From Magnetospirillum sp. (GTDB lineage Bacteria; Pseudomonadota; Alphaproteobacteria; Rhodospirillales; Magnetospirillaceae): a DNA stretch of 64,000 nt. The DNA lies in assembly GCA_024707145.1 (NCBI GenBank), contig JANQAI010000011.1, positions 558,001 to 622,000 on the forward strand, written 5' to 3'. Within the stretch, counting starts at the first letter, position 1, and each line of letters begins with the position of its first letter. The notes beneath the pieces were generated by a model. The model worked only from the letters and a program-made list of their open reading frames with translations. It was not told the DNA's origin and did not search any database. Of this stretch, positions 18,457 through 27,600 are shown in pieces. Both the position numbers and the translations under genes were made by a program.

Positions 18457-19119
18457 TCAATCCATGTCGCTGTGTACCAGGGCCGATAAGGCCGGCGGGT
18501 TCAGTAGGGTGATTTCACCGCGGCCGGTGGCGATCAGGCCTTGTGCCGCCATCCGGCTGGTCAGACGGGCGATCACCTCGCGGGTAGTGCCAAGCTGGCT
18601 GGCGATCTCCTGCTGGGTGTGCCGCACCTTGGCCCTGGCCGAGGCCCGCACCAGCAAGAAGCCGGCCAGGCGTTGCTCCAGGGTGCAGGCGTGCACCTGA
18701 TCCAGTTCAGCCATCAGCCGGAACACCAGGGTGGACAGGGTGTGTACCGTCAGATCCTGGACTGCGCGCTCGGTTTCAAACAGCTCGCGGTAAAGCCGGC
18801 CGGGGATCACGGCCACGGTGGTGGGAAGCTCCGTTTCCACCCAGGCAGGGTAGAGCAGGTCGTTGAACAGGCTGTTGAGCGCCAGGACGCAGGTCTCGCC
18901 CGGGGCAATGGGATAGAGGGTCGCTTCCCGGCCGCTGGGCAGCAGTGAAAAGACCCGCAGCCGCCCCTCCAGCACGAAATACGCCCCCGAAACACCTTGC
19001 CCCTTCTCGATGATGGTCTTGCCGCCGCCGAAATGGTGGATCGACGCACCGCGCTTCACCTGATACTGGCCATTCTCCGAAAGTCCGGCAAAGGCGGCGA
19101 TGCGCAGGAGGTCGCTCAT
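18457..19119 (-). CDS. Crp/Fnr-family transcriptional regulator
   Basis: 220 residues: cyclic-nucleotide-binding-like beta roll (IIEKGQGVSGAYFVLEGRLRVFSL, GETCVLALNSLF), a dimerisation helix and a winged HTH (TQQEIASQLGTTREVIARLT). The N-terminal cysteine cluster of Fnr is missing, so it is not an Fe-S oxygen sensor. Its start lies 30 bases after the stop of the co-oriented cytochrome c peroxidase gene, so the two are probably one operon. The twin palindromes at 20539 and 20591 are its most likely operators. The effector is unknown; a heme or redox ligand is conceivable. Confidence 0.9.
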   Translation of the reverse strand: MSDLLRIAAFAGLSENGQYQVKRGASIHHFGGGKTIIEKGQGVSGAYFVLEGRLRVFSLLPSGREATLYPIAPGETCVLALNSLFNDLLYPAWVETELPTTVAVIPGRLYRELFETERAVQDLTVHTLSTLVFRLMAELDQVHACTLEQRLAGFLLVRASARAKVRHTQQEIASQLGTTREVIARLTSRMAAQGLIATGRGEITLLNPPALSALVHSDMD

Positions 19120-19149
19120 GTCCTTCCTCTTCGTCCCCGTGCGGCGCGT

Positions 19150-20478
19150 TCAGCGCGCGGCGGCACGGTTCGCCAGCCTATCACTGCTGAGGGCGTGCAG
19201 GAACGCCACCAGATCGGATATGTCCCCGCTGCCGAGCACCAGGGGGCCGTTGATGGTGAAATTCTGGCTCAGGGCGGACCACATGGGGCGGCCCCGGCGC
19301 AAAAAAGCGGGGTCGTCGCTGATGACCGCGCCTAGTTGCGCCGTCGCCATCACCCGCACGGCCTCGGCCAAGTCGGTGATCGAACCGTTGTGGAAATAGG
19401 GCGGCGTCAGCGCCACGTTGCGCAGTGACGGGATGCGCCACACGCCGTCCCGGCTGCCTGCTCCAGCCAGTCCCTTGTCGGTTTGCAGGCCATGGGCACG
19501 GGCACGTTCCGATCGGCTGGCCACTAGTGGGGCGAAGGGATTCCTGGGGCCAATCATGGCCGCGCCGCTGAAATTGGGCCCGGAATGACACATGGCGCAA
19601 CCGATGGAGCGGAACAGGCCCATGCCGCGCATCTGCTCGGGCGACAGGGCGGAGGGATCGCCCGTCACCAGGCGGTCGTAAGGGCTGTCGGCGACCACCA
19701 GGGTGCGCTCGTAGGCGGCGATGGCCTGGGTGATCCGCCGCATGGTGATGGGCTCACCATCGCCGAAGGCTTGGGCGAAGGCGGCCTGGTAGGAGAGGTC
19801 GGCGGCAATGCGCTCTTCGATGGCGGCAAAGGATGGCATCCCCATCTCGTTGGGATTGAGGGGCGGCCCGGCCGCCTGTTCCTCCAGCGACCGAGCCCGG
19901 CCGTCCCAGAACAGGCGCGCCTGGAAGGCGGCGTTCCAGACGGTGGGCGTGTTGCGGCTGCCAGGCACACCGGTGATGCCAATGGCGGTCGGCCGGCCAT
20001 CGGTGCCGACGCCGGTGGCGACATCGTGGCACGAGGCGCAGGATACCGTGCGGTCACGCGACAGGGCGGCGTCGTGGAACAGGCGCTCGCCCAGCACTAC
20101 CTTGGCTGGGGTGGTCGGGTTGTCGGCCGGGGCGGGCGCCATCGGCGGCAGCGTCTGCCAGGCGAAGGGAACCACAACCACCGGCAGGGCGGCGACGCCG
20201 TCGGCGCGGGGAACGGTATCCGCCGGATCGGGAATCAAGGGGGCGATGGTCTGTTCGGGGAAGCTGGACAGGGTCAGGATGATGCCCAGCTTGATGGCGA
20301 ACGCAATCACCCCGATCCCCAGCGCCGCGCCGAGGAACCACTGGCCGCCGCCGTTCAGCACCTGGGTGTCGCCGGCGGCGTGGGCGAGGTCGCCGCGTAC
20401 CAGCATGACCAGGGCGGTGGTGGCCGCCAGCACAGCCACCAGGCCGGCAAGCAGTATGGGGGCAAGGTCCGCATTCAT
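19150..20478 (-). CDS. Diheme cytochrome c peroxidase (CCP/MauG family), membrane-anchored
   Basis: 442 residues. Two N-terminal hydrophobic helices (~7-27 and ~47-70) anchor a periplasmic CCP domain with two hemes, SCASCH (147-151) and GCAMCH (294-298). The surrounding family motifs are LGERLFHDAALSRDRTVSC, FWDGRARSLEEQA and IPSLRNVALTPPYFHNGS. Bacterial CCPs reduce H2O2 to water with electrons from cytochromes c. The double-helix anchor is longer than the usual signal peptide and is unusual. The gene is followed by the Crp-type regulator and diverges from an exported isochorismatase-family protein. Confidence 0.88.
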   Translation of the reverse strand: MNADLAPILLAGLVAVLAATTALVMLVRGDLAHAAGDTQVLNGGGQWFLGAALGIGVIAFAIKLGIILTLSSFPEQTIAPLIPDPADTVPRADGVAALPVVVVPFAWQTLPPMAPAPADNPTTPAKVVLGERLFHDAALSRDRTVSCASCHDVATGVGTDGRPTAIGITGVPGSRNTPTVWNAAFQARLFWDGRARSLEEQAAGPPLNPNEMGMPSFAAIEERIAADLSYQAAFAQAFGDGEPITMRRITQAIAAYERTLVVADSPYDRLVTGDPSALSPEQMRGMGLFRSIGCAMCHSGPNFSGAAMIGPRNPFAPLVASRSERARAHGLQTDKGLAGAGSRDGVWRIPSLRNVALTPPYFHNGSITDLAEAVRVMATAQLGAVISDDPAFLRRGRPMWSALSQNFTINGPLVLGSGDISDLVAFLHALSSDRLANRAAAR

Positions 20479-20538
20479 GTCCGGCGTCCTGCGAAGATCG
20501 ATGATGGACCGAGGCTAGGCCGTCTCAGGGCTGTGGTC

Positions 20539-20554
20539 TGTAGCAAAGGCTACA
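20539..20554. promoter_or_regulatory. Palindromic operator TGTAGC-N4-GCTACA, copy 1
   Basis: A perfect 6-bp inverted repeat with a four-base spacer in the divergent region between the peroxidase and isochorismatase-family genes, about 60 bases upstream of the peroxidase start. The half-site and spacing resemble Crp/Fnr-family operators. Its flanks match copy 2 in inverted orientation over about 20 bases, and the two centres are 52 bp apart. Confidence 0.75.
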
Positions 20555-20590
20555 CAGCGCCGGTTCGACCCCATTGTGGCGACCCCCGTG

Positions 20591-20606
20591 TGTAGCCTGG
20601 GCTACA
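20591..20606. promoter_or_regulatory. Palindromic operator TGTAGC-N4-GCTACA, copy 2
   Basis: Same palindrome as copy 1, with spacer CTGG, about 50 bases before the isochorismatase-family start. Centre-to-centre distance to copy 1 is 52 bp, close to five helical turns, so bound dimers would lie on the same face of the DNA. Each copy is placed to control one of the two divergent genes. Confidence 0.75.
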
Positions 20607-20654
20607 GACCGGAGGAGCGAGCGTCCCTAGCGTTGTCGTCGGCATCAACCTTCG

Positions 20655-21398
20655 ATGAAGAGGACTGGCATGATGAGGAGTTTGAAGATGTGTGGGGTGC
20701 TGTTTCCCCTGCTGATGGCGGCCTTGCCGGCGCTGGCGGCCGGCGAGGGCAAGTCGTTGCCGGTGCTGGACCGCCAGCGCACGGCGGTGGTCATCACCGA
20801 TCCACAGAATGATTTCCTACGCGAGGACGGCAAGCTCTATCCCTTGCTGGCGGACAATCTCAAGGAACTCGGAACCATCGACAATATCGCCAGGCTGATG
20901 GAGGAATCGAAGGCTTCTGGCGTCGTCCTGGCGGTGGATCCGCTGGTCTATACCGCGCTTGACGGCAACTGGACCCATGCCGGCGCCTTGCAGCGGCAAT
21001 TGCTGGAAATGAAGGCGCTGCACCGCGCCACTCTGGCCGATGGCAAGGGCTTGGAAGGCTCGGGGGCCGATTTCTTCCCGCGCTACAAGCCCCTGATCCA
21101 CGATGGCAAGACCATCGTCGTCGCACCGCACAAGATGTACGGGCCGGAAAGCAACGACCTGATCTATCAACTGCGCAGCCGTAGCATCGACACGGTAGTC
21201 CTGGCCGGTCTGGTGGCGAATTTGTGCGTGGATTCCCATATGCGGGCGCTGATGGAGAACGGTTTCTCCGTCTACGTGGTCAAGGACGCGGTGGCCGCGC
21301 CCGGTGCCGACGCCTACAAGGCCGCCCTGGTCAACTTTTCCATGATCGCCAACGGCGTGCTGACCACCGACGAGGCGGTGAAGATCCTGCGCAAATAG
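20655..21398 (+). CDS. Exported isochorismatase-family cysteine hydrolase
   Basis: 247 residues. A signal peptide (MCGVLFPLLMAALPALA within the first 29 residues) precedes a cysteine-hydrolase fold with the Asp-Lys-Cys triad: Asp49 in VITDPQNDF, Lys160 in APHKMYGP and Cys191 in LVANLCVDSHMR. Family members hydrolyse amides or vinyl ethers (nicotinamidase, isochorismatase, biuret and carbamoyl amides). Export to the periplasm is unusual for the family. It diverges from the cytochrome c peroxidase across shared operators, so a periplasmic stress or catabolic role is plausible, but the substrate cannot be named. Confidence 0.85.
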   Translation: MKRTGMMRSLKMCGVLFPLLMAALPALAAGEGKSLPVLDRQRTAVVITDPQNDFLREDGKLYPLLADNLKELGTIDNIARLMEESKASGVVLAVDPLVYTALDGNWTHAGALQRQLLEMKALHRATLADGKGLEGSGADFFPRYKPLIHDGKTIVVAPHKMYGPESNDLIYQLRSRSIDTVVLAGLVANLCVDSHMRALMENGFSVYVVKDAVAAPGADAYKAALVNFSMIANGVLTTDEAVKILRK

Positions 21399-21409
21399 GC
21401 AAAGCGAAG

Positions 21410-21434
21410 GCCGGTTCCATGGCGGGGCCGGCCT
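21410..21434 (+). terminator. GC-rich hairpin downstream of the isochorismatase-family gene
   Basis: GGCCGG (21410-21415) pairs with CCGGCC (21429-21434) shortly after the stop; a run of A/G-rich sequence follows, without a proper U-tract. A weak terminator candidate between convergent genes. Confidence 0.35.
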
Positions 21435-21560
21435 CCGGCTTGAGCGGAGAGGGAAAAAAAGCATGGGAGCTTCCCGCCGCTCTTGACCACCAGGAACGTG
21501 AGCGGCGTAACCCTTGGAAGGCTATGCGGTGTGCTACTGCGTCCTGGGCAGCCGGCACGC

Positions 21561-23966
21561 TCAGACGCAGAGGCGTTCCGCCGGAGTGGGCGCCAGCCAC
21601 GCTTCGACCATGGCCGGCGGCAGCGGCCGGGCGATGAGGTAGCCCTGGATGACGTCGCAGGATGACTTTTCCAGGAACGCCTTCTGGGTTTCCGTTTCGA
21701 CGCCCTCGGCCACCAATTTCAGATCCAGGGCGTTGGCCATGGCGACGATGGTGCGCACGATCTCGGCGTCCTCGGGATTGACCTCGACCTCCTTGACGAA
21801 GGAGCGATCGATCTTGAGCGTGGTGATGGGCAGCTTGCCCAGATAGCTGAGGCTGGAATAGCCGGTGCCGAAATCGTCCACGGCGATGCCGAAGCCCTTC
21901 GCCCGCAACTGGCCCAGCAGCTTGATGGCCTGTTCCGGGTCCTTCATCACTGCGGTCTCGGTGACCTCGATCTCGATCAGCGTAGGGTCGATGCCCTCGT
22001 CCTCGACGATCTGGCAGACCGTATCCACCAGCACCGGGTCGCTGACGTGGCGGGCCGACAGGTTGACCGCGACCTGCACCTGGCGCAGCCCGGCCGCCCC
22101 CCAGCGCCTGATCTGCTGGCAGGTTTCGCGCACCACCCACTCGCCGATGGGGATGACCAGGCCGGTTTCCTCGGCCAGGGGAATGAAGTCGGACGGCGGG
22201 ATCAGCCCCTTTTCCGGATGGCGCCAGCGCAGCAGGGCCTCCAGGCCGCACAACTGGCCCATGGAGATGCTGAACTTGGGCTGGTAATAGAGCTCCAGCT
22301 GGTCGCGATCGATGGCCACGCGCAGGTCGTTTTCCGTCTCCAGGCGCAGGCGCACGCGCTGGTTCATGGTCTCGTCGAAGAAATGGAAGCGGTTGCGCCC
22401 GGCGACCTTGGCCTCGAACAGGGCGGCATCGGCATTGCGCATCAGTTCGCTGGCGGTCCTGCCGTCCTGCGGGTGCATGGCGATGCCCAGCGATACCGAG
22501 ACATGCACCGTGGCCGCCTCCAGGTTGATGGGCCCGTGCACGGAATTGAGGATCTTCTCGGCGATCTGGCGCACCTGCTGGGCGCTCGTGCAATGTTCGA
22601 CCATCACCACGAACTCGTCGCCGCCCCAGCGGCACACCGTGTCCATGGCCCGGACCGAATCCCCCAGGCATTTCGCCACCACTTCCAGCAGCCGGTCGCC
22701 CACGTCGTGGCCCAGGCTGTCGTTGATGGTCTTGAACTGGTCCACGTCGATGAAGATCAGCGCGATGGAATGGCTGCTGCGGGCGGCCAGGGCGATGGCG
22801 TGGTCCAGGCGGTCCTGCAGCAGGCGGCGGTTGGGCAGCCCGGTCAACGGATCGTGATAGGCAAGGTGGTGGATGTGCTCGTCCTTGCGGCGCAGTTCCG
22901 TGATGTCGTTGAACACACCCAGGAAGCGCCGCCCGCTGCTCCCTTCGCCATCGGGAATGACGCTGATGGTGGCCCAGGCCAGGAAGGGGGTGCCGTCCTT
23001 GCGCCGGGCCCAGCCCTCGCCTTCCCAATGGCGGTGGCGGGCCAGCGAACGGCCGATGGCGTGGTAGAAGGCGGGGCTGTTGCCGTCGTCGCGCAGGAAG
23101 TGATAGGACCGCCCCGCCACCTCCTCGGCGCCATAGCCGGTGATTTCGCTGAAGGCGGCGTTGACCGAGACGATCCGGCCTGCGGCGTCCGTCACCACGA
23201 TGCCTTCGATGGTGTTGTCGTAGACGCTGGCGGCCAGCAGCAGCTTCGCCTGCTCCTCGCGCAAGGTGCGGTTGACCACGGTCAGCTCGCCGGTGCGTTC
23301 CTCGACCTCGGCCAGCAGGCCATTATAGGCGTCCACCACCTCGCCCAGCTCGTCATGGCCGGACCACACCAGGGGTTCGCGGCCCTTGCCGGCGGAATTG
23401 GCTTCCAATGAATCGCGCAGCCGGGCCAGGGGGCGTTCGACGAAGACGCGGGTGGCGACGACGGTGGCGCCGCCCAGCAGCGCCAGCGCCAGCGCCAGGA
23501 CGATCGCGCCCATCGACCGTTGTTCGCCGAGATCGCGGCGGAGCGGGCCGTCGTGGTAGTCGATGATCAATTCGCCCACGGCGTAATCCCGCTCGTTGGC
23601 GCGATAGGTCAGGGGAATGCGGACGTGCTCGGTGGCGACCTCGCCATGGGGCCAGTCCTGGCGGCGTGAGGCCAGCACCCGTCCGCTGGTCTCGCGCACC
23701 TCGAACAGGCCGACTTCCGCAATGGGGGTCGAATTGGCAACCTGGCGTTCCACGCCTTTCTCGTCGAATTCCCAGATCTGGCGGCTCACGATCCCCGCCT
23801 GGGTGGCGGCATAGGCATGGACCCGGTTCGATATCTCGTCCAGACGCTGGCGGCGCATGACCTGTTCGGCCATCAGGTAGAAGGCGACCACGCTCGCCGC
23901 CACCACCGGCAGGATGGTGAACAGCAGCTTGGTGGTGATGTGGAGGTCGCGGAACCTGGTGATCAT
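21561..23966 (-). CDS. HAMP-PAS-GGDEF-EAL bifunctional c-di-GMP protein
   Basis: 801 residues from ATG 23966. Order: TM1 (~13-33), periplasmic sensor (~35-150), TM2 (~153-173), HAMP, PAS (~245-360), GGDEF with intact RWGGDEF (448-452), and EAL with intact GLEALLRW (576-578) plus NLSARH, EVTETAV, DDFGTGYSSL and EGVET. Both domains keep catalytic residues, so it can in principle make and break c-di-GMP. The start overlaps by four bases the stop of a PhnD-like binding protein gene, which probably presents a ligand to the periplasmic domain. Confidence 0.92.
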   Translation of the reverse strand: MITRFRDLHITTKLLFTILPVVAASVVAFYLMAEQVMRRQRLDEISNRVHAYAATQAGIVSRQIWEFDEKGVERQVANSTPIAEVGLFEVRETSGRVLASRRQDWPHGEVATEHVRIPLTYRANERDYAVGELIIDYHDGPLRRDLGEQRSMGAIVLALALALLGGATVVATRVFVERPLARLRDSLEANSAGKGREPLVWSGHDELGEVVDAYNGLLAEVEERTGELTVVNRTLREEQAKLLLAASVYDNTIEGIVVTDAAGRIVSVNAAFSEITGYGAEEVAGRSYHFLRDDGNSPAFYHAIGRSLARHRHWEGEGWARRKDGTPFLAWATISVIPDGEGSSGRRFLGVFNDITELRRKDEHIHHLAYHDPLTGLPNRRLLQDRLDHAIALAARSSHSIALIFIDVDQFKTINDSLGHDVGDRLLEVVAKCLGDSVRAMDTVCRWGGDEFVVMVEHCTSAQQVRQIAEKILNSVHGPINLEAATVHVSVSLGIAMHPQDGRTASELMRNADAALFEAKVAGRNRFHFFDETMNQRVRLRLETENDLRVAIDRDQLELYYQPKFSISMGQLCGLEALLRWRHPEKGLIPPSDFIPLAEETGLVIPIGEWVVRETCQQIRRWGAAGLRQVQVAVNLSARHVSDPVLVDTVCQIVEDEGIDPTLIEIEVTETAVMKDPEQAIKLLGQLRAKGFGIAVDDFGTGYSSLSYLGKLPITTLKIDRSFVKEVEVNPEDAEIVRTIVAMANALDLKLVAEGVETETQKAFLEKSSCDVIQGYLIARPLPPAMVEAWLAPTPAERLCV

Positions 23967-24922
23967 CGGCCTGAGGTGGCGAGAGAGCCCTGGGAAGACT
24001 GAATTTCGGCGCGCGCCTGTTCGAAGTACTTTTCCATCTCCCGCACCGGCTGGAGCTGCTGGTTGTCGGAGGCGCGGAATTGCGACAGGCCGAGCGCCGC
24101 CAGGCGCCGGCGCTCCTCGGCGGCCTTGGCCGCCGTCTTGCCCGGGCGTTCGCGGCCATAATCCACGAAGAAGGCGCGGATGCTCGTCTGCAGGGCGGGG
24201 GGCAGGTCCTTGCGCCACAACAGCGGATCCGCCGGAATGAGAGGCGATTGCCAGATTATCCGCAGGCCGGCGCAGGCTTGCGGGTCGTCCTGGCAGAAGC
24301 CTTCGTAATGGTCGCTGGCCAGCGCCGCCACGTCGGCGCGCCCCTCGACCACGGCGCGGAAGTTTTCTTCGTGGCTGGCCTGGGTGACGCGCTTGAAGAT
24401 TCGGCGCGGGTCCAGCCGCTGGCGGGCGAACAGATGGTAGCCGGGCACCAGCGTGCCCGAGGTGGATTGGGGGTCGCCCTGGCCGTAGGTCAGCAATGCC
24501 GCCTGGGCGAACATGTCTTCGGCCGATTTCAGCGACGAATCCGCGCGAACGACCAGATAGGAACGGTAGCCGTCGCGGCCGGCGGAATCGATCTTGCGGG
24601 CGAAGACTTCGGCTTCGGCGCGATCCACCGCGATGATGGCCGCCTTGTTGCCGGTCCAGGCCAGTTGCACTTCGTTGCTCCGCAGCGACCATACGACACT
24701 GGCGTAATCCTCGAAGGTGCGCTGCTCGACCGGCCGGCCCAGGGCGGCGGAAAGATCTTCGATCACCGGTCCCCATTTGGCGCGCAGGCCGCTCGCCGAC
24801 TGGGTGGAGATGATGCCGAAGGCCAGCCCCGGTTCCTCGGCCCGCAACGGCCCCGCCCATAGGCACAGGGCCGCCGCGGCCACATGCAGGAACCGCCGAA
24901 GATGTGGACGCGTGAAGGCCAT
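23963..24922 (-). CDS. PhnD-like periplasmic phosphate/phosphonate-type binding protein
   Basis: 319 residues with a signal peptide (MAFTRPHLRRFLHVAAAALC). The PhnD/SsuA type-2 binding fold is recognisable from GIISTQSASGLRAKWGPVIEDL, LAWTGNKAAIIAVDRA, the loop YGQGDPQSTSGTLVPGYHL and the FRAVVEGRADVAALASDHYE block. No ABC permease or ATPase is adjacent. Instead its stop overlaps the start of the GGDEF-EAL sensor, so it is best read as a dedicated ligand-binding subunit of that signalling protein. Ligand unknown; PhnD-family sensors can bind phosphonates, phosphate or unrelated anions. Confidence 0.85.
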   Translation of the reverse strand: MAFTRPHLRRFLHVAAAALCLWAGPLRAEEPGLAFGIISTQSASGLRAKWGPVIEDLSAALGRPVEQRTFEDYASVVWSLRSNEVQLAWTGNKAAIIAVDRAEAEVFARKIDSAGRDGYRSYLVVRADSSLKSAEDMFAQAALLTYGQGDPQSTSGTLVPGYHLFARQRLDPRRIFKRVTQASHEENFRAVVEGRADVAALASDHYEGFCQDDPQACAGLRIIWQSPLIPADPLLWRKDLPPALQTSIRAFFVDYGRERPGKTAAKAAEERRRLAALGLSQFRASDNQQLQPVREMEKYFEQARAEIQSSQGSLATSGR

Positions 24923-25132
24923 GCAGAACCCGTTTCGCCTGCCGATGCGGATATGAACGATAGGCTAACGGGCCGAGGCGGTTTCGTGAAAGTATCGCTA
25001 AACCATACGCCCGCGCCTGCGGGGAATGCCGGGCGCTGGCGCTTCCATATTACTTCACGGTTTCTTCGTTTGTGCTTGGGTGGGCAGTTGTGCTTGCGTA
25101 CTAGGTTGGCAAAGGGGCAAGGCGGCCGGCGC

Positions 25133-26874
25133 ATGGGCGGGGACAAGATCAAGGCGGGGGATTGGGAGGGCGTCTGTGAAGGACTTGGCGCCCTTTTTCA
25201 GCCCATCGTGAACATCCATACCGGTCGCTGCTTCGGGTGCGAGGTGCTGATGGATGGCTATCGCACCCTTGGCTTCCCGACACCCGCCAGCCTGTTGGAC
25301 GCCGCCCACGCCGCCGGGTGGCTGGAGGAGGCGGAATTCGCCGTCCGCCGGGCCGCCCAGGCCGCTCTTCCCGGGGGCGCCGCCACCGGCGACCTGGCGC
25401 TGTTCTTCAATCTGGACAGCCGCCTGCTTGCCCGTGCGAGGGAAATCCAAAAGGCGACCCGCAAGCTGTTCGGCGAAGACGCCCGCCTGATCACCGAGAT
25501 CAGGGATCGCCCCAGGGAGGATGCGGGCGAATGGCCGCGTCTGCTGAGGAAGCATCACTGCCTTACGGCGCTCGACCGTTTCGGCAAGGGCGTGCAGGCC
25601 CTGCGCCTGCTGCACGAGGGGGATTTCGACTTCCTGAAGATCGATCCCTTCTACACTCGCGATATCGACGGCGACGCCCGCAAGCGGGTGGTCGTGTCCT
25701 CCATCGTGGCGATGGCGCACACGCTGGGCATGATGGTGGTGGCGCTGGGCGTCGAGAACGAGCGAGAGCTGGTCGTCTGCCGCGACCTGGGTTGCGACCT
25801 GGTGCAGGGCTTCCATATCCAGCCCCCGACCGCCGCCCGGGCCATCGCCGCCACCTACCGCCAGGTCGAGGCCATCGGCGCCGCCAACCGTCGGCGCCGG
25901 CTGGATCCCGCTGGATCCTGGAACAGCTGGACGTCATCGAGCCCATGGACATCGACGCCCCCATGGCGAAGGTGTTCGACCGCATGGGCCGCGAAATGGG
26001 CCGCACCATCATCCCGGTGGTGGACAAGCACGGCCAGCCCCTGGGAATCCTGCACGAGCGCACGCTGAAGAACATCGCCTATACGGCCTATGGCCGGGAT
26101 CTGGTGGTCAACAAGGCGCTGGGCCGCTCGCTGCGGGACTTCATGCTCCATTGCCCCATCGCCGAGATCTCCACCAGCCTGGACCAGATCCTGGCCATCT
26201 TCTCGACCAACGACGACACCGAGGGTGTCATCGTCACCGAACAGCTGTGCTACGTGGGCTTCCTGAGCGCGCGCTCCATCATCCGCGCCATCCACGAAAA
26301 GACCCTGGCCACCGCCCGCGAGGCCAATCCCCTCACCAAGCTGCCCGGCAACGAGGTCATCAACGAATACCTCGTCGAGCGCTTGGCCGCCGGCGAAGGC
26401 TCGACGCTCGCCTATGTGGATTTCGACAATTTCAAGCCCTTCAACGACACCTACGGGTTTCGCCAGGGCGACCGCGCCATCCTTCTGTTTGCCGAGCTCG
26501 TCCGCCGGGTCGCCGGGCCGGGCTGGTTCATCGGCCATATCGGCGGCGACGACTTCTTCATCGGTTTTCAGGGCAAAAGCCTGGAGGATGCCGTCGGACT
26601 CGTCACCTCGCTGATCGCCAAGTTCGCCTCGGACGCCCGCAGTTTCTACGATCCGGACGCGCGCGAGCGTGGCCACATCGTCGCCCAGGATCGCGAGGGC
26701 AAGCTGAAGGAATTCCCGCTGCTGTCGGCCAGCGCCGTACTGCTTGCCATCCCGCAGGGCCGCAAGGCCTTCACCGCCGACGACATCAGTGCGGCCATCG
26801 CCGCCCGCAAGAAGGAGGCCAAGGCCTCTCCGTCCAAGATCGCCGAAGCCGCTCTGCCGAGCGCCGCCGACTAG
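25133..26874 (+). CDS. EAL-CBS-GGDEF protein with degenerate catalytic motifs (frameshifted)
   Basis: About 580 residues. The N-terminal EAL domain is degenerate: EVLM replaces EALL, and LDRFGKGV replaces the catalytic DDFGTGY, though FLKID is kept. A CBS pair follows (IDAPMAKVFDRM, IIPVVDKHGQPLGILHERTL, EGVIVTEQLCYVGFLSARS). The C-terminal GGDEF domain reads IGHIGGDDFFIGF, a conservative change. The frame breaks at the three-C run 25907-25909, where a fourth C joins the EAL and CBS parts. Cytoplasmic, no transmembrane helix. It probably acts as a c-di-GMP/nucleotide-responsive effector rather than a phosphodiesterase. Confidence 0.82.
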
Positions 26875-26895
26875 CCTCGCTCATGGTTTCTGGCC

Positions 26896-27600
26896 TCACT
26901 CCAGCCAGACGTGCTCCTCGATGATCTTCATGCCGGCCAGTTCGCGAAGCCGCTCCAGCAGGCGCGGGGTCAGGACCATGCCGGCACTCAGCAGCAGCTC
27001 TCCCGAATGGGCCGTGATGTCGGAGGCCAGGGTCACCGGAGGGGCGATCTCGTCAAGGGCGGTGCGGGCGCCCCTGGGCTGGCTGGTGGCGCCCGCAGGC
27101 TGCTTGGGCTTGTTTTCCAGCAGGTATTTGGAGATGGCGTCCACGTCGATCGGCGCATAGTGCTTGGGGGCATGGACCCCGTGCGGGGCGGCGAGGGCGT
27201 GGCGCAGGCGGGTCTGCAACGCCTGAAGCGAGGCGGGCTTCACCACGAAGCCGTCGACGTCGAGCTTGAGCGCGGCGCCGACCAGGGCGGAGTCGCTGTG
27301 GCCCGTCAGCATGATCACCGGCAGGTCGTTGCGCATGCCTTCCAGCCCGCTGCGCACCTGCTTGAGGAATTGCAGGCCGTTCATCACCGGCATGTTGAAG
27401 TCGCAGATGGCGGCGGCGTATTCGCGGCTGCGTCCGACCAGGCAGTGCAGCCCCTCGGCGCCGTCGCGGGCGATGACGGTTTCGGTCCCGCCGGTGATGT
27501 CATTGACCGAACGGGTGGTGATGGAGCGGCTGAATTTCTCGTCGTCGACGATCAGGATCTTGCGCGACGCTATCAGGCCGCTGAGGTTTTCGTCAGCCAT
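26896..27600 (-). CDS. Response regulator (REC with C-terminal extension)
   Basis: 234 residues. The receiver domain (ILIVDDEKFSRSIT, phospho-Asp in AAICDFNMPVMNG, MLTGHSD, KPAS lysine) is followed by a linker and a C-terminal segment (VTLASDITAHSGELLLSAGMVLTPRLLERL). That segment resembles the tail seen in HD-GYP or DUF3391-like regulators, but has no catalytic domain. The start lies inside the last codons of the upstream hybrid kinase, so the two are coupled. It probably works through protein contacts, for example CheY-like output. Confidence 0.85.
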   Translation of the reverse strand: MADENLSGLIASRKILIVDDEKFSRSITTRSVNDITGGTETVIARDGAEGLHCLVGRSREYAAAICDFNMPVMNGLQFLKQVRSGLEGMRNDLPVIMLTGHSDSALVGAALKLDVDGFVVKPASLQALQTRLRHALAAPHGVHAPKHYAPIDVDAISKYLLENKPKQPAGATSQPRGARTALDEIAPPVTLASDITAHSGELLLSAGMVLTPRLLERLRELAGMKIIEEHVWLE

